DNA from: Draconibacterium sp.
Lineage (GTDB): Bacteria; Bacteroidota; Bacteroidia; Bacteroidales; Prolixibacteraceae
Assembly: GCA_030595485.1 (NCBI GenBank)
Contig: JAUVDE010000010.1
Location: 1 to 19,544, forward strand
Direction of reading: 5' to 3'
Length of the DNA: 19,544 bases
Shown: positions 6,808-15,300 of the stretch, piece after piece
Position numbering within the stretch: position 1 is the stretch's first letter
How the letters are laid out: each line of letters starts with the position of its first letter
Made by a program: the position numbers and the translations under genes
The notes under the pieces: model-generated
Told to the model about the DNA's origin: nothing
The model's input: only the letters and a program-made list of their open reading frames with translations
The model's database searches: none

Positions 6808-7544
6808 ATTTCTTCCTCGCACTCTGCCTGATATTCAGCAAAAGTTTTATTGGTAGGATATTTTGTTGTTAGAATTTTAAAATAATTGAATGCAATTTCT
6901 GGTTCATCCTCAATTTTCTGATTCATACGGGCCAAGAAAAAGTGAGCTATAGTTTTTAGAATTACGCTTTCTTCGGCTGCCAAATTTTTCATACGGTTGA
7001 GCTTTTTAACGCGTTCAGCCGATTTTCGTGCGTTGGCAAAAAGGTTAATGTTTTCTATGTATTGATACATAATTACATAACTCTCAAATAATTTTTGTTC
7101 ATCACCCGAAAAAGGTGGTTTTTCATTTTCAATCTCAGCAATTAAATCTCGTATATCCGAACGCGCGGAAAGCATGGCAAATATGTTGAATTGTTTTTTC
7201 TCGTATCGCAGGGCATACGATTTTACCATTATTTGCCGCATTTTTTGTTCGTATGTTTTGGTTTCGGGCAATTCCGAATCTTCAATTAGTTTATCGAGTT
7301 TGCGAGAGCTTTCTTTTGAGTAAGTGGTGCGGTATTTCCACCAGTGTAAATCCAGATTCAGAAAAAGCTGATAGAAATCGTTTAATTGGCTGCTACCATC
7401 TTTAAAAGTTGTTTCTGCTTCGCTAAGGTTCTGGTCGTAGATAAGCGAAAAAATACGATTGGCAATACTATCGTTATTGGCAGCTAAGCTTGATAAATTG
7501 AAACTTAGAAGTAGAATTATTAGGATGTAAAATTGTCTTATCAT
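6804..7544 (-). CDS. Exported helical protein of unknown function (paralog A of a tandem pair)
   Basis: A 246-residue protein from ATG at 7544 (the frame could also open at TTG 7550, two codons earlier). It begins with a signal peptide (MIRQFYILIILLLSFNLSSLAA) and lacks a lipobox, so it is probably periplasmic. The mature part is predicted to be helical and resembles TPR-like proteins, especially near the C-terminus (EIAFNYFKILTTKYPTNKTF). It is clearly related to the neighbouring gene at 7617-8354: DSIANRIFSLIYDQNLSEAE matches DSLTNQIFNLAYNMEYEQAE, SYALRYEKKQF matches SYQLRYELKRF, and the ends AECEEEI and TECEEKV agree. No enzyme motif is visible. It is the last gene of the run starting with the GntP permease; the gap from its paralog is 72 bases and its stop overlaps that of the zinc-ribbon gene. 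Confidence 0.82.
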   Translation of the reverse strand: MIRQFYILIILLLSFNLSSLAANNDSIANRIFSLIYDQNLSEAETTFKDGSSQLNDFYQLFLNLDLHWWKYRTTYSKESSRKLDKLIEDSELPETKTYEQKMRQIMVKSYALRYEKKQFNIFAMLSARSDIRDLIAEIENEKPPFSGDEQKLFESYVIMYQYIENINLFANARKSAERVKKLNRMKNLAAEESVILKTIAHFFLARMNQKIEDEPEIAFNYFKILTTKYPTNKTFAEYQAECEEEI

Positions 7545-7616
7545 TCTCAAAATTTAAGTAAAGAAACGAGTTTCTTCGCGTAAAATTATTGGTTTGCCTT
7601 AAAATTTTAACATGTT

Positions 7617-8354
7617 TTAATTGACTTTTTCTTCACACTCCGTAAGCAATTCTGGAAATTTAGTGTTTCCCGGGTATATTTTACTTAAGGTTTTAAAATG
7701 CACAATACCCAGTTCGGGTGTATTTTCGTATTTCAAATAGGTTCTTCCCAAAAAGTAAGCAGACAGTGTTCGAGTCATCAGTTTTTCCGATTTTGCCAGA
7801 TTTTCCATGGTAGCAATGGCTAATTTGCAATTAACATCTTTGCTTTTACCTCCAAACGGTTTTATATAATTACTGAAATACAAAAACATGGAATTGTAAA
7901 GCTCGAATAGATCGGGATTATCAATAGTTTGCATTTGCGGATTATTTTTTAATTCATTGAAAATAACTTTTGTTTTTTTATGGCTCGAAATGGCACTGAA
8001 CAACTTGAACCGTTTAAGTTCGTAGCGAAGTTGATACGAAAGTTGAATTAGTTGAATACCTTTTTGATTAAAGGTTTGGGCCTGTTCGAGCGTATGTTTG
8101 TCAAGTGTAATTTCAAAGGCACCGTAATTTGGTTTGTCAGTACCTGTTACATTCTTCCAGTAGCTCATATCAATTTCCAACACGGCAAAATAAAAGGAGT
8201 CGATGTTATTTTTGTTTTCACCCAATAGCTTTTCTGCCTGTTCGTATTCCATGTTATAAGCCAGATTAAAAATTTGGTTAGTCAGGCTGTCTTGCGTAGC
8301 GGCTTTGCCAGTAAAGGCAAAAAATAAAAACGATATGAATAGAATTGTGCGCAT
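7617..8354 (-). CDS. Exported helical protein of unknown function (paralog B of a tandem pair)
   Basis: A 245-residue protein with a signal peptide (MRTILFISFLFFAFTGKAA) and no lipobox, so probably periplasmic. It shares length, order of segments and conserved patches with the gene at 6804-7544, including the helix around SYQLRYELKRFKLFSAIS (about residues 114-131) and the TPR-like C-terminal stretch ELGIVHFKTLSKIYPGNTKF. The pair therefore arose by tandem duplication and has since diverged to roughly a third identity by eye. It starts 24 bases after the ElaA-like gene and is probably transcribed with it. A short dyad (AAGAAAC-GA-GTTTCTT, 7561-7576) lies in the gap to paralog A and might weaken read-through, but there is no T-run typical of a terminator. 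I do not recognise the family. Confidence 0.82.
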   Translation of the reverse strand: MRTILFISFLFFAFTGKAATQDSLTNQIFNLAYNMEYEQAEKLLGENKNNIDSFYFAVLEIDMSYWKNVTGTDKPNYGAFEITLDKHTLEQAQTFNQKGIQLIQLSYQLRYELKRFKLFSAISSHKKTKVIFNELKNNPQMQTIDNPDLFELYNSMFLYFSNYIKPFGGKSKDVNCKLAIATMENLAKSEKLMTRTLSAYFLGRTYLKYENTPELGIVHFKTLSKIYPGNTKFPELLTECEEKVN

Positions 8355-8378
8355 GTTCGTGTGTTCGAAATGATTTTA

Positions 8379-8822
8379 TTACTTTTCAAATAACATTCCA
8401 AAATGTGGAATACCATCTTCTAAATACTCATCAGTTACTACAACAAATTCCAAATCTTCGTAGAATTTACTAAGGTATTTTTGGGCACTTATCTTTATTT
8501 TTTCAGCTTTCCATTCGTTTAGAATAAATGTTTTGGCTTCGTTCATCATTCGAATTCCTAAACCGGTCCCTCGTTCCGATTCTTTTACAATAACCCGTCC
8601 GATAGAATAATCAGGAAAGCGAGTTCCTGGTTTTAATAGTCTCGAGTATCCAACAATCTCGCCATTCTTCCGAATAAATTGATGAACGGCACTTTTGTCT
8701 AAAATATCTAAATCGTTGTACACGCAATTTTGTTCAACCACAAAAATTTCGGCACGTAACTGAAGTATATCGTATAGTTCGTGGTTTGTTAGCTCTTTGA
8801 AATGTTTAAAGGTAAATTCCAT
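8379..8822 (-). CDS. elaA: ElaA-like GNAT-family N-acetyltransferase
   Basis: A 147-residue protein of the GNAT fold, which moves an acetyl group from acetyl-CoA to an amine. The N-terminal pattern LYDILQLRAEIFVVEQNCVYNDLD (residues 17-40) is the ElaA signature. The acetyl-CoA phosphate-binding loop is RGTGLG at 84-89, after the core strand YSIGRVIVK. The start is taken as ATG at 8822; the frame is open ten codons further to TTG 8852, but that extension spells a candidate -7 promoter box and does not look conserved. It follows the GntP permease by 45 bases and precedes paralog B by 24 bases. The substrate of ElaA proteins is not known, and the neighbours do not reveal it. Confidence 0.9.
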   Translation of the reverse strand: MEFTFKHFKELTNHELYDILQLRAEIFVVEQNCVYNDLDILDKSAVHQFIRKNGEIVGYSRLLKPGTRFPDYSIGRVIVKESERGTGLGIRMMNEAKTFILNEWKAEKIKISAQKYLSKFYEDLEFVVVTDEYLEDGIPHFGMLFEK

Positions 8823-8827
8823 TGGGG

Positions 8828-8835
8828 CAAAATTA
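8828..8835 (-). promoter_or_regulatory. Weak candidate -7 promoter box close to the elaA start
   Basis: TAATTTTG (8835-8828, minus strand) fits TAnnTTTG and lies five bases before the ATG at 8822, which would give a nearly leaderless transcript. No TTG stands at the usual 19-22 base spacing (one is at 14), so the call is weak; the gene may simply be read from upstream. Confidence 0.25.
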
Positions 8836-8867
8836 CAAATTATATACTCCAATTTTAAGAATAGAGC

Positions 8868-10226
8868 CTAAAAGAAAAGACTTGCCAGCAAAGTAAATAC
8901 GAGCCCACAAACTGCGATTATTGATTCCATAACGGTCCACGATTGTAAGGTTTGTTTTTCGTTCATACCAAAGTATTTTCCAACCAGCCAAAAACCACTG
9001 TCGTTTACATGCGAAAGTAATGTTGCTCCCGAGGCAATGGATAATACAACCAAAGCACGCTGCGGGTCATTCAATCCAAATTCGCTTATAACGGGTGCAA
9101 TAATTCCGGCAGCAGTAATCATGGCAACAGTTGCCGAACCTTGCGTTACACGAACCACTGCGGCTAAAAGCCATGCCAAAAGAATAGGAGGAAGAGCAGA
9201 GTTTGCCATTCCTTCAGCCATAATTTTACCGATACCGCTATCTACCATAATCTCTTTTAGCACACCTCCAGCTCCGGTAATCAAAATTATAATTCCAGCA
9301 GGCCCCAAAGCTTTGGTCGACAATTCGAGCACCTTTTGTTTATCCATACCTCGTTTTATGCATAAAAAATAGCTGGCAGTTAAAGTGGCAATAATTAAGG
9401 CAGAAAATGGGTGCCCTATAAACTCAAGCATATCGGTCCAAATGGATTGTGGGACAATTTCTTTTGAAACTGCCAATCCTGTAAACGTATTCACCAAAAT
9501 GAGAAAAAGAGGAATAGTAATAATTAGAGCAATCATCCGAAATGATGGCAAATTATTTTCATCGTATGTTTTTTCGGAAGGTTTATCGAATTCGGCCGGA
9601 GGCATAACATGAATCTTCTTTGAAATATATTTCCCCCAAATTGGTCCGGCAATTATTGCAGTTGGAAAGCCAATGATTACACCCAAAAGAATTACCCAAC
9701 CCAATTGCACATTAATAATCTCGGCAACCGCAACCGGCCCTGGAGTTGGCGGAATAAAACTGTGGGTAACTGCAAGCCCTGCCAGTAAAGGAATACCGTA
9801 ATAAAGCAGCGAACGTTTTGTATCGCGCGAAAGGGCATAAATTATAGGAACCAAAATGATAAATCCAACATCGAGAAAAACGGGAATGGCAATAATAAAA
9901 CCGGTAATAACCATTGCCCACGAAGCTTTGTCGGTTCCAAATTTTTTGATGAGGTAATGCGCTAACGATTCTGCTCCGCCCGAACTTTCAAGCATTTGTC
10001 CGAAAATGGCACCCAAACCAACAACCGTAGCCACAAAACCAAGTGTGCCAGCCATTCCATCTTGAATGGCCTGCGTTACACTTTTTAAAGGCATACCCGA
10101 AATTATTCCAACATAAATGGCTGTAATAAGCAAGGAAATGAAAGCACTGATTTTGAGTTTCAGTACCATAAAAAGTAAGAGACCAACCGCAGAAATAACA
10201 ATGAAAATTAGAAAAGGAGTACTCAT
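8868..10226 (-). CDS. GntP-family permease (gluconate or related sugar acid:proton symporter)
   Basis: A 452-residue inner-membrane permease with about 12 hydrophobic segments, the usual length for GntP/GntT/DsdX-type carriers. Family motifs are visible in order: LGAIFGQMLESSGGAE (71-86), PVFLDVGFIILVPI (115-128), HSFIPPTPGPVA (155-166), RVTQGSATVAMITAAG (359-374) and HVNDSGFWLVGKYF (406-419). The start is ATG at 10226. The family carries gluconate, other sugar acids or D-serine, and the exact substrate cannot be read here because no kinase, dehydratase or other catabolic gene is adjacent. It leads a minus-strand run with the acetyltransferase and the two exported paralogs, and probably drives their transcription from the promoter at 10249-10279. 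Confidence 0.93.
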   Translation of the reverse strand: MSTPFLIFIVISAVGLLLFMVLKLKISAFISLLITAIYVGIISGMPLKSVTQAIQDGMAGTLGFVATVVGLGAIFGQMLESSGGAESLAHYLIKKFGTDKASWAMVITGFIIAIPVFLDVGFIILVPIIYALSRDTKRSLLYYGIPLLAGLAVTHSFIPPTPGPVAVAEIINVQLGWVILLGVIIGFPTAIIAGPIWGKYISKKIHVMPPAEFDKPSEKTYDENNLPSFRMIALIITIPLFLILVNTFTGLAVSKEIVPQSIWTDMLEFIGHPFSALIIATLTASYFLCIKRGMDKQKVLELSTKALGPAGIIILITGAGGVLKEIMVDSGIGKIMAEGMANSALPPILLAWLLAAVVRVTQGSATVAMITAAGIIAPVISEFGLNDPQRALVVLSIASGATLLSHVNDSGFWLVGKYFGMNEKQTLQSWTVMESIIAVCGLVFTLLASLFF

Positions 10227-10248
10227 TTGGTTTAGTTTTTAGTTGTGT

Positions 10249-10279
10249 TAAAGTTAGGATTTGCAGGGATTTATTCAAA
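10249..10279 (-). promoter_or_regulatory. Candidate promoter of the GntP permease gene
   Basis: On the minus strand TTTG (10279-10276) is followed after 19 bases by TAACTTTA (10256-10249), one base off TAnnTTTG. A 7-base dyad, ATTCTAA (10292-10298) and TTAGAAT (10317-10323) with an 18-base spacer, lies directly upstream and could bind a regulator. The rest of the divergent intergenic region (10227-10515) shows no gene. Confidence 0.4.
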
Positions 10280-10485
10280 TTATTTCAGTTGATTCTAAAT
10301 TTGCTCAATAATAGACTTAGAATGATTTTCAGAATTTGTCTTTTTACTACTTTGCAAGAGGAGCAAGGCGAGTTCAATGATTTATTTGGATTTCAACATC
10401 GAAACTTATTAGCGTAAAACTGCGTTACAAGTGTATGTTTTCTCAACTACTTTCATATCTTTATTTTTATTTGAATTACCTTGTT

Positions 10486-10493
10486 TATCTTTG
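10486..10493 (+). promoter_or_regulatory. Candidate -7 box of the tamA-tamB promoter
   Basis: TATCTTTG is a perfect TAnnTTTG box. Transcription would begin near 10500, about 16 bases before the TTG start at 10516. A TTTG lies upstream at 10470-10473 but only 12 bases away, so the -33 element is not clear. Confidence 0.4.
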
Positions 10494-10505
10494 TTTTCAA
10501 CTAAA

Positions 10506-10535
10506 ATGAAAGCTCTTGAAATCGATTCTATTTAG
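10506..10535 (+). other. Nine-codon upstream reading frame overlapping the tamA start
   Basis: ATG at 10506 opens a frame reading MKALEIDSI and stops at TAG 10533-10535, overlapping the start of the TamA-like gene in a different frame. It is either a genuine short upstream frame or the original tamA start put out of frame by one base: dropping one T from CTCTTG (10513-10518) would give MKALKSILFSIFF, an ideal signal peptide start. Confidence 0.4.
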
Positions 10536-12336
10536 CATATTCTTTTTGTTAATTACTTTGCTAAGTTTTGGGCAGGAAGATCTGCGCATTCGCAAAGTCA
10601 AATTCAAGGGTAATTCCCATCTTTCAAATTCGCGCCTGAAGGAAGAAATTACTCTGGAATCGGGGTCATGGATAAAAGAGAAAATATTTGGGAAAGAGGC
10701 GGTTTATTACACGCATAAACTGTACGAGGACGATATTAAACGGCTGAGAATATTTTATCAGAAAGAAGGGTATTTGAATGTGGAATTTGGCAAGCCACAA
10801 ATAACAGTAAATAAAAAACAGAAAGTAGATGTAGTTGTTTTTATTACAGAGAACGAACCCGTAATAATTACCGATATTTCGTTTAAGGTTGATTCGACGC
10901 TGGCTTTAGATGAAGTGCTTAATTATAGGGAAAACAGGAAGGTTGTTTTTCAGACGGAAACGGCTTCTACTAAAATATTTCGCGACGAAGCTATTGTGAA
11001 TGATAAGCTTATAATTGCTGAAGCGTTTTACAATAGGGGCTATCCGTATACAATTGTTGAACACGATTTAGAAGTTGATACAGCATCAAATACAACGAAG
11101 TTAAATTGGTCGATTAACCGAGGGCCATTATCGTATTTTGGACCTACCATTGTTGAGGGTAACATTAGAGTTCCATCGAAAAATATTGTGCGCCAGCTCG
11201 ATTACAAGGAAGGCGATATGTGGACCAAAAAGAAAATAGATCAATCGCAAAAGCAGATTTATAATCAGGGAAATTATCGTGTAGCATCGGTTCGAACAAT
11301 AATTGGAGAAGAGCTGCTTGATACGGTTCTCATGCGAATTCAGATTAAAGAAGCTCCTCGTTGGGAAACCCGGTTTGGTGTTGGTTATGGACGGGAAGAC
11401 AAGTTTCGTGCTTTCACCGAGGTTCAATTATTGAGCTTTATAACAAACACCGGGAGACTTAATTTTTATGCAAAACATTCAGGATTAGAGCCCTATAATA
11501 TATACTTAAAATTTTCGCAACCTTCGTTTCTCTTTCCAATGAATACGCTTAGCATTCACCCATTTATGATGCGGCAAAACGAGCCTGGTTATAAGCTTGA
11601 TAAATACGGTTATAATCTAACATTCTATCAAAGTTTTTCGGAAGAGTTGAATACATCCATCGGATTTATTTACGAAGATGTTGAACTTGATACCACCAAT
11701 GTTAGTGAGTTTGAATTACCTCCAGATGAAGAATCATTTTATAAAAAAGCCGGTGTTGTTGTGGGTGGTATTTATAATAATTCAGCGCCAATTCTCGACC
11801 CGGTTCAAGGTTATGCTATTTCGTTTAATACAAAAACCAACGATCTTTTTTTCACCGACGAAATACCTTTTTTTAGAATTCTGGCCGAGTTTAAAACCTA
11901 CTTTGGATTAAAAAAAGGTGTGGTGGCAGCATTAAAAGCGAAGGTGGGAGGAATAAAACGTAACGATAGCGAATTATTTATTCCTGTTGAGGAACGGTTT
12001 TACGCTGGTGGTAGTCATTCGGTGCGTGGTTGGTCACGTAGTGATCTTGGGCCAAAAGATGAAGGTGGTACTCCTGTTGGAGGTAACAGTTTGCTGGAAG
12101 GAAGTGCCGAACTCCGATTCGATATTGGCAGAAAACTTAAGTTGGCCATGTTTGTTGATGGAGGGAATGTTTGGTTAAGTTCATTTTCGTACGATATAAA
12201 AGATTTGCATTACGCAGCAGGAGCAGGAATGAGGTATAAAACGGCAATTGGACCGGTTGGAATTGATTTTGCTCGTCCAGTATTTGACGAAGAAACAGGA
12301 TGGCAAATACACTTTAACATCGGACATACATTCTAA
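10516..12336 (+). CDS. tamA: TamA-like Omp85-family outer-membrane protein
   Basis: An outer-membrane barrel protein of the BamA/TamA superfamily, which in the TAM complex works with TamB in outer-membrane protein insertion or lipid traffic. As read it has 606 residues: a signal peptide (KSILFSIFFLLITLLSFGQ), about three POTRA domains (roughly residues 22-115, 116-202 and 203-275) and a C-terminal 16-strand barrel from about 280. The family motif VRGW is at 503-506, followed by GGNSLLEGSAELRF and AMFVDGGNVW, and the protein ends in phenylalanine (FNIGHTF), as expected for a barrel. Three POTRA domains and the TamB gene three bases downstream favour TamA over BamA. The start is TTG at 10516: an in-frame TGA lies at 10507-10509 and the next in-frame ATG is over 200 codons in. 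See the upstream frame at 10506 for a possible one-base insertion. Confidence 0.87.
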   Translation: MKSILFSIFFLLITLLSFGQEDLRIRKVKFKGNSHLSNSRLKEEITLESGSWIKEKIFGKEAVYYTHKLYEDDIKRLRIFYQKEGYLNVEFGKPQITVNKKQKVDVVVFITENEPVIITDISFKVDSTLALDEVLNYRENRKVVFQTETASTKIFRDEAIVNDKLIIAEAFYNRGYPYTIVEHDLEVDTASNTTKLNWSINRGPLSYFGPTIVEGNIRVPSKNIVRQLDYKEGDMWTKKKIDQSQKQIYNQGNYRVASVRTIIGEELLDTVLMRIQIKEAPRWETRFGVGYGREDKFRAFTEVQLLSFITNTGRLNFYAKHSGLEPYNIYLKFSQPSFLFPMNTLSIHPFMMRQNEPGYKLDKYGYNLTFYQSFSEELNTSIGFIYEDVELDTTNVSEFELPPDEESFYKKAGVVVGGIYNNSAPILDPVQGYAISFNTKTNDLFFTDEIPFFRILAEFKTYFGLKKGVVAALKAKVGGIKRNDSELFIPVEERFYAGGSHSVRGWSRSDLGPKDEGGTPVGGNSLLEGSAELRFDIGRKLKLAMFVDGGNVWLSSFSYDIKDLHYAAGAGMRYKTAIGPVGIDFARPVFDEETGWQIHFNIGHTF

Positions 12337-12339
12337 AAA

Positions 12340-15300
12340 ATGAAAAGAGGACTAAAATATTTATTGATTTTGGTTGCAGGCATTCTTCTGCTTCTTGTCC
12401 TACTTTTGCTTTTTACGCAAACCACTTTTTTTAAGAATAAAGTGAAAGAACGTGCCATTCAGTTGGTTAAAAATGAGTACAATTTGACACTTGATATTGA
12501 AGAATTACAGGGGAATTTCTACGATCATATCGTGGTGCAGAATATAACGCTCAGTAATAATGATTCTATAATTGCAGTTTTACCCTTGTTGCAACTCGAT
12601 TACGATTTGTGGGAATTATCGGGTAGAATTATTAGCATCGATTCAGTATTGGTCGATAATCCACAGGTGTTTTTGTGGCAAAAAAGCGATAGTACTTGGA
12701 ATGTAAGTAATATTCATAAAACATCGGAGAAAGCTGTTCCCAAAATAAAAAAGCCGTTTAATTTCGAAGTCCGAACAAAACACCTGGGCATAACAAATGC
12801 CAGTGTTTCAATCTCCTCATTTTTGTCAGTAATTCCTCAACAAATAAATCATTTAAATCTAGTAGCAAAAGCTGCTCATAATAAAAAAGAGACCAGTATT
12901 CATCTTAAAACCTTTGAGTTTAAAACAGAAAAGCCGGCCTTTGTTTTGAATAATTTGAGTGGTATATATACAATGAATGGAAATGGGATTCAGCTGGATA
13001 GTTTGCTTTTATTAAGTGGCGGGTCGAGTATTGATTTAAATGCTATGTTTGAATCGAAGGAGAATATGAGTTCAATAATTGATGCCAGCCGGATAGATAA
13101 AAATGAATTGGCTATTTTTGTTCCTTCACTCAAGTTGTTGTGTTCGCCATCTCTTCAAGCAAATTTTACAACATCTAACGATTCAGTAATTGCTCAAGCC
13201 GAATTGAGCTACAATAATCAATCCGTTAATGCTGATATTAAGTTAAATACTTTAAGTAACCTTATTGCAAAAAAGCAAGCGGTTTCGTACTCGGCCGAAC
13301 TAAATTTCAACAATTTCAGAATTGAAAACTGGATTGAAACAAAATCACATAATGCTTTAATTGTAGGGGAAATTCAACTACAAGGCTCTAACTTATTAAA
13401 CCCGAATGGGTTTACCACCATTACCGCTGATTTACACAACTCGATTTACCGCGATGTTGTATTCGATACGCTTACTTTCAATGGTATTTATGGTAACGAT
13501 AGCTTAAATGCAGACCTCGATATTTACACCAACTTTGGTAATGTTCAAATTTCAGGAAAAATGAAGGATATTTCTGATTCACTTTTCTATAAGGCAAAAA
13601 TTATTAGCGAAGAATTTGACGTAACGACCTTTGTGCCAAAACTTAAAGATACAGAGGTGAGCGGCGTGATTCAGGCTGAAGGGCAATTGTCGAATCCAAA
13701 GAAATATGTTTCGAATGCTACTTTGAACCTGGTTAATAGTTCCATTTATTATATTCCTATCGATTCCTTACAAGCAAAAGTGAATATGCAGGGGACAGCT
13801 ATTTTTCTTGATTCTTTGGAATTGACTGTACCTGGTGCAGTGATTAACGGAAGTGGTAATTTTAACCTCGATTCGCTAATTCTTGATACACGCGTTTATG
13901 CCAAAATAACGTCCATGGAATGTGTCGATTCCTTTGTTACGTTACCCATAACATTCGATTCGCTGACAACATACACAACGGTTTCAGGAAACGTTAATAA
14001 CCTGAATATTGGTGGTGATGTTGAAATTTTTAATGCTGTGGGCTATTCTATGGAATTGGGAAGAGCAGATGCACAATATCTAGTTGAATTGATACCCGAT
14101 TCGTTAAATGTACACGTAAATACTTGGGCTTATTATGCTGAAAGCGGGCCAATTGATTGGGATACTGCCAGTGTTGATGTTAATTATGCCAAATCGAAGG
14201 TGGATGCCATTGCCTATTTAAATTGGCGCGATACATTAACGGCAAATATTGCAGCTAGTATAACAACTAAAGATACTATGCAATTGATTGTTCCAAAATT
14301 TGAGATTAATTCGCTTGTGTCGAACTTTTATATGTCTGATACGATGAAGGCACAAATTTATGAAAGAGAGAAGGTAGAAATTGAGAACTTTCATTTTAAG
14401 GATAAAAATAGGGATGAATTTCTTCTAAGTATTAATGGTGTTCTTTCAGCTTCCGACTCGAATAAAGTGCATGTTTTGGCACGCGAATTAGATTTGAGCC
14501 AGCTAAACCGTCTTTTGGCAGAACAAGATTCGATAAAAGGTTTCTTTGAAACTGAGATTGACTTATTGGGCACGGCAGAAAATCCCTTTATAAATGGGTC
14601 TGCGCATATCAGAAATCCTGAATATGGAGTGTATGGTTTATCATCAGTTGAGACAAAATTTAGATTTGAAAACCAAAGAGGATTTGCTGAATTAACCAGT
14701 AACGATATGGGTAAATCATTTTTTGCAAGTATTAGTGCAGACGTGAAAGCATATTTCGATTCGCTAAACTTTGTATTAGATGTACCAAATGAATTTGAAG
14801 GAAAAGTGATTCTTGATTCAGTTGATATATCAAAAGCAATTGCGGCGTTTATACCAAACGATAGCCTGTATGGAATTATAAATGGTAAAATTGATGCCAG
14901 TGGCGATTGGAAAAACCCACTGTTTTACGGCGGAATAGATGTAACAGAAGCGAAATATGTGAATAAGAGTTTGGGTATTGATTACGAGGATATAAAAACT
15001 TCGGTCGTTTTTGATGGAAATAAAATTTTGTTAGATACGGCTCTGGTTCAACAAAAAAATGGATTAATTTCAATTAGTGGTGAAGTGGAATTTGATTCGA
15101 CAATAATTAGAGGAAACATTACCAGTTCTTCCTTGGAGTTGGATGCCAATAAGTTTTTTCTGACCAAACATCGGAATTATGAAATACTGTTGGATGCCAA
15201 TACTTTTATTAAAACGAATAACCAGAAACCCGAATTTGGTGGAAAAATAAAGGTACTTCGTTCTGATGTATATTTACCGGCACTTTTATCGGATGGCAAA

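Noticed and set aside
7561..7576. Dyad AAGAAAC-GA-GTTTCTT as a terminator between the two paralogs
   Set aside because: The stem is AT-rich with a two-base loop and no T-run follows, so termination is not convincing.
10280..10485. Small RNA or hidden gene in the divergent permease-tamA gap
   Set aside because: No open frame of useful length, no clear terminator hairpin and no complete promoter with both elements other than those assigned to the flanking genes.
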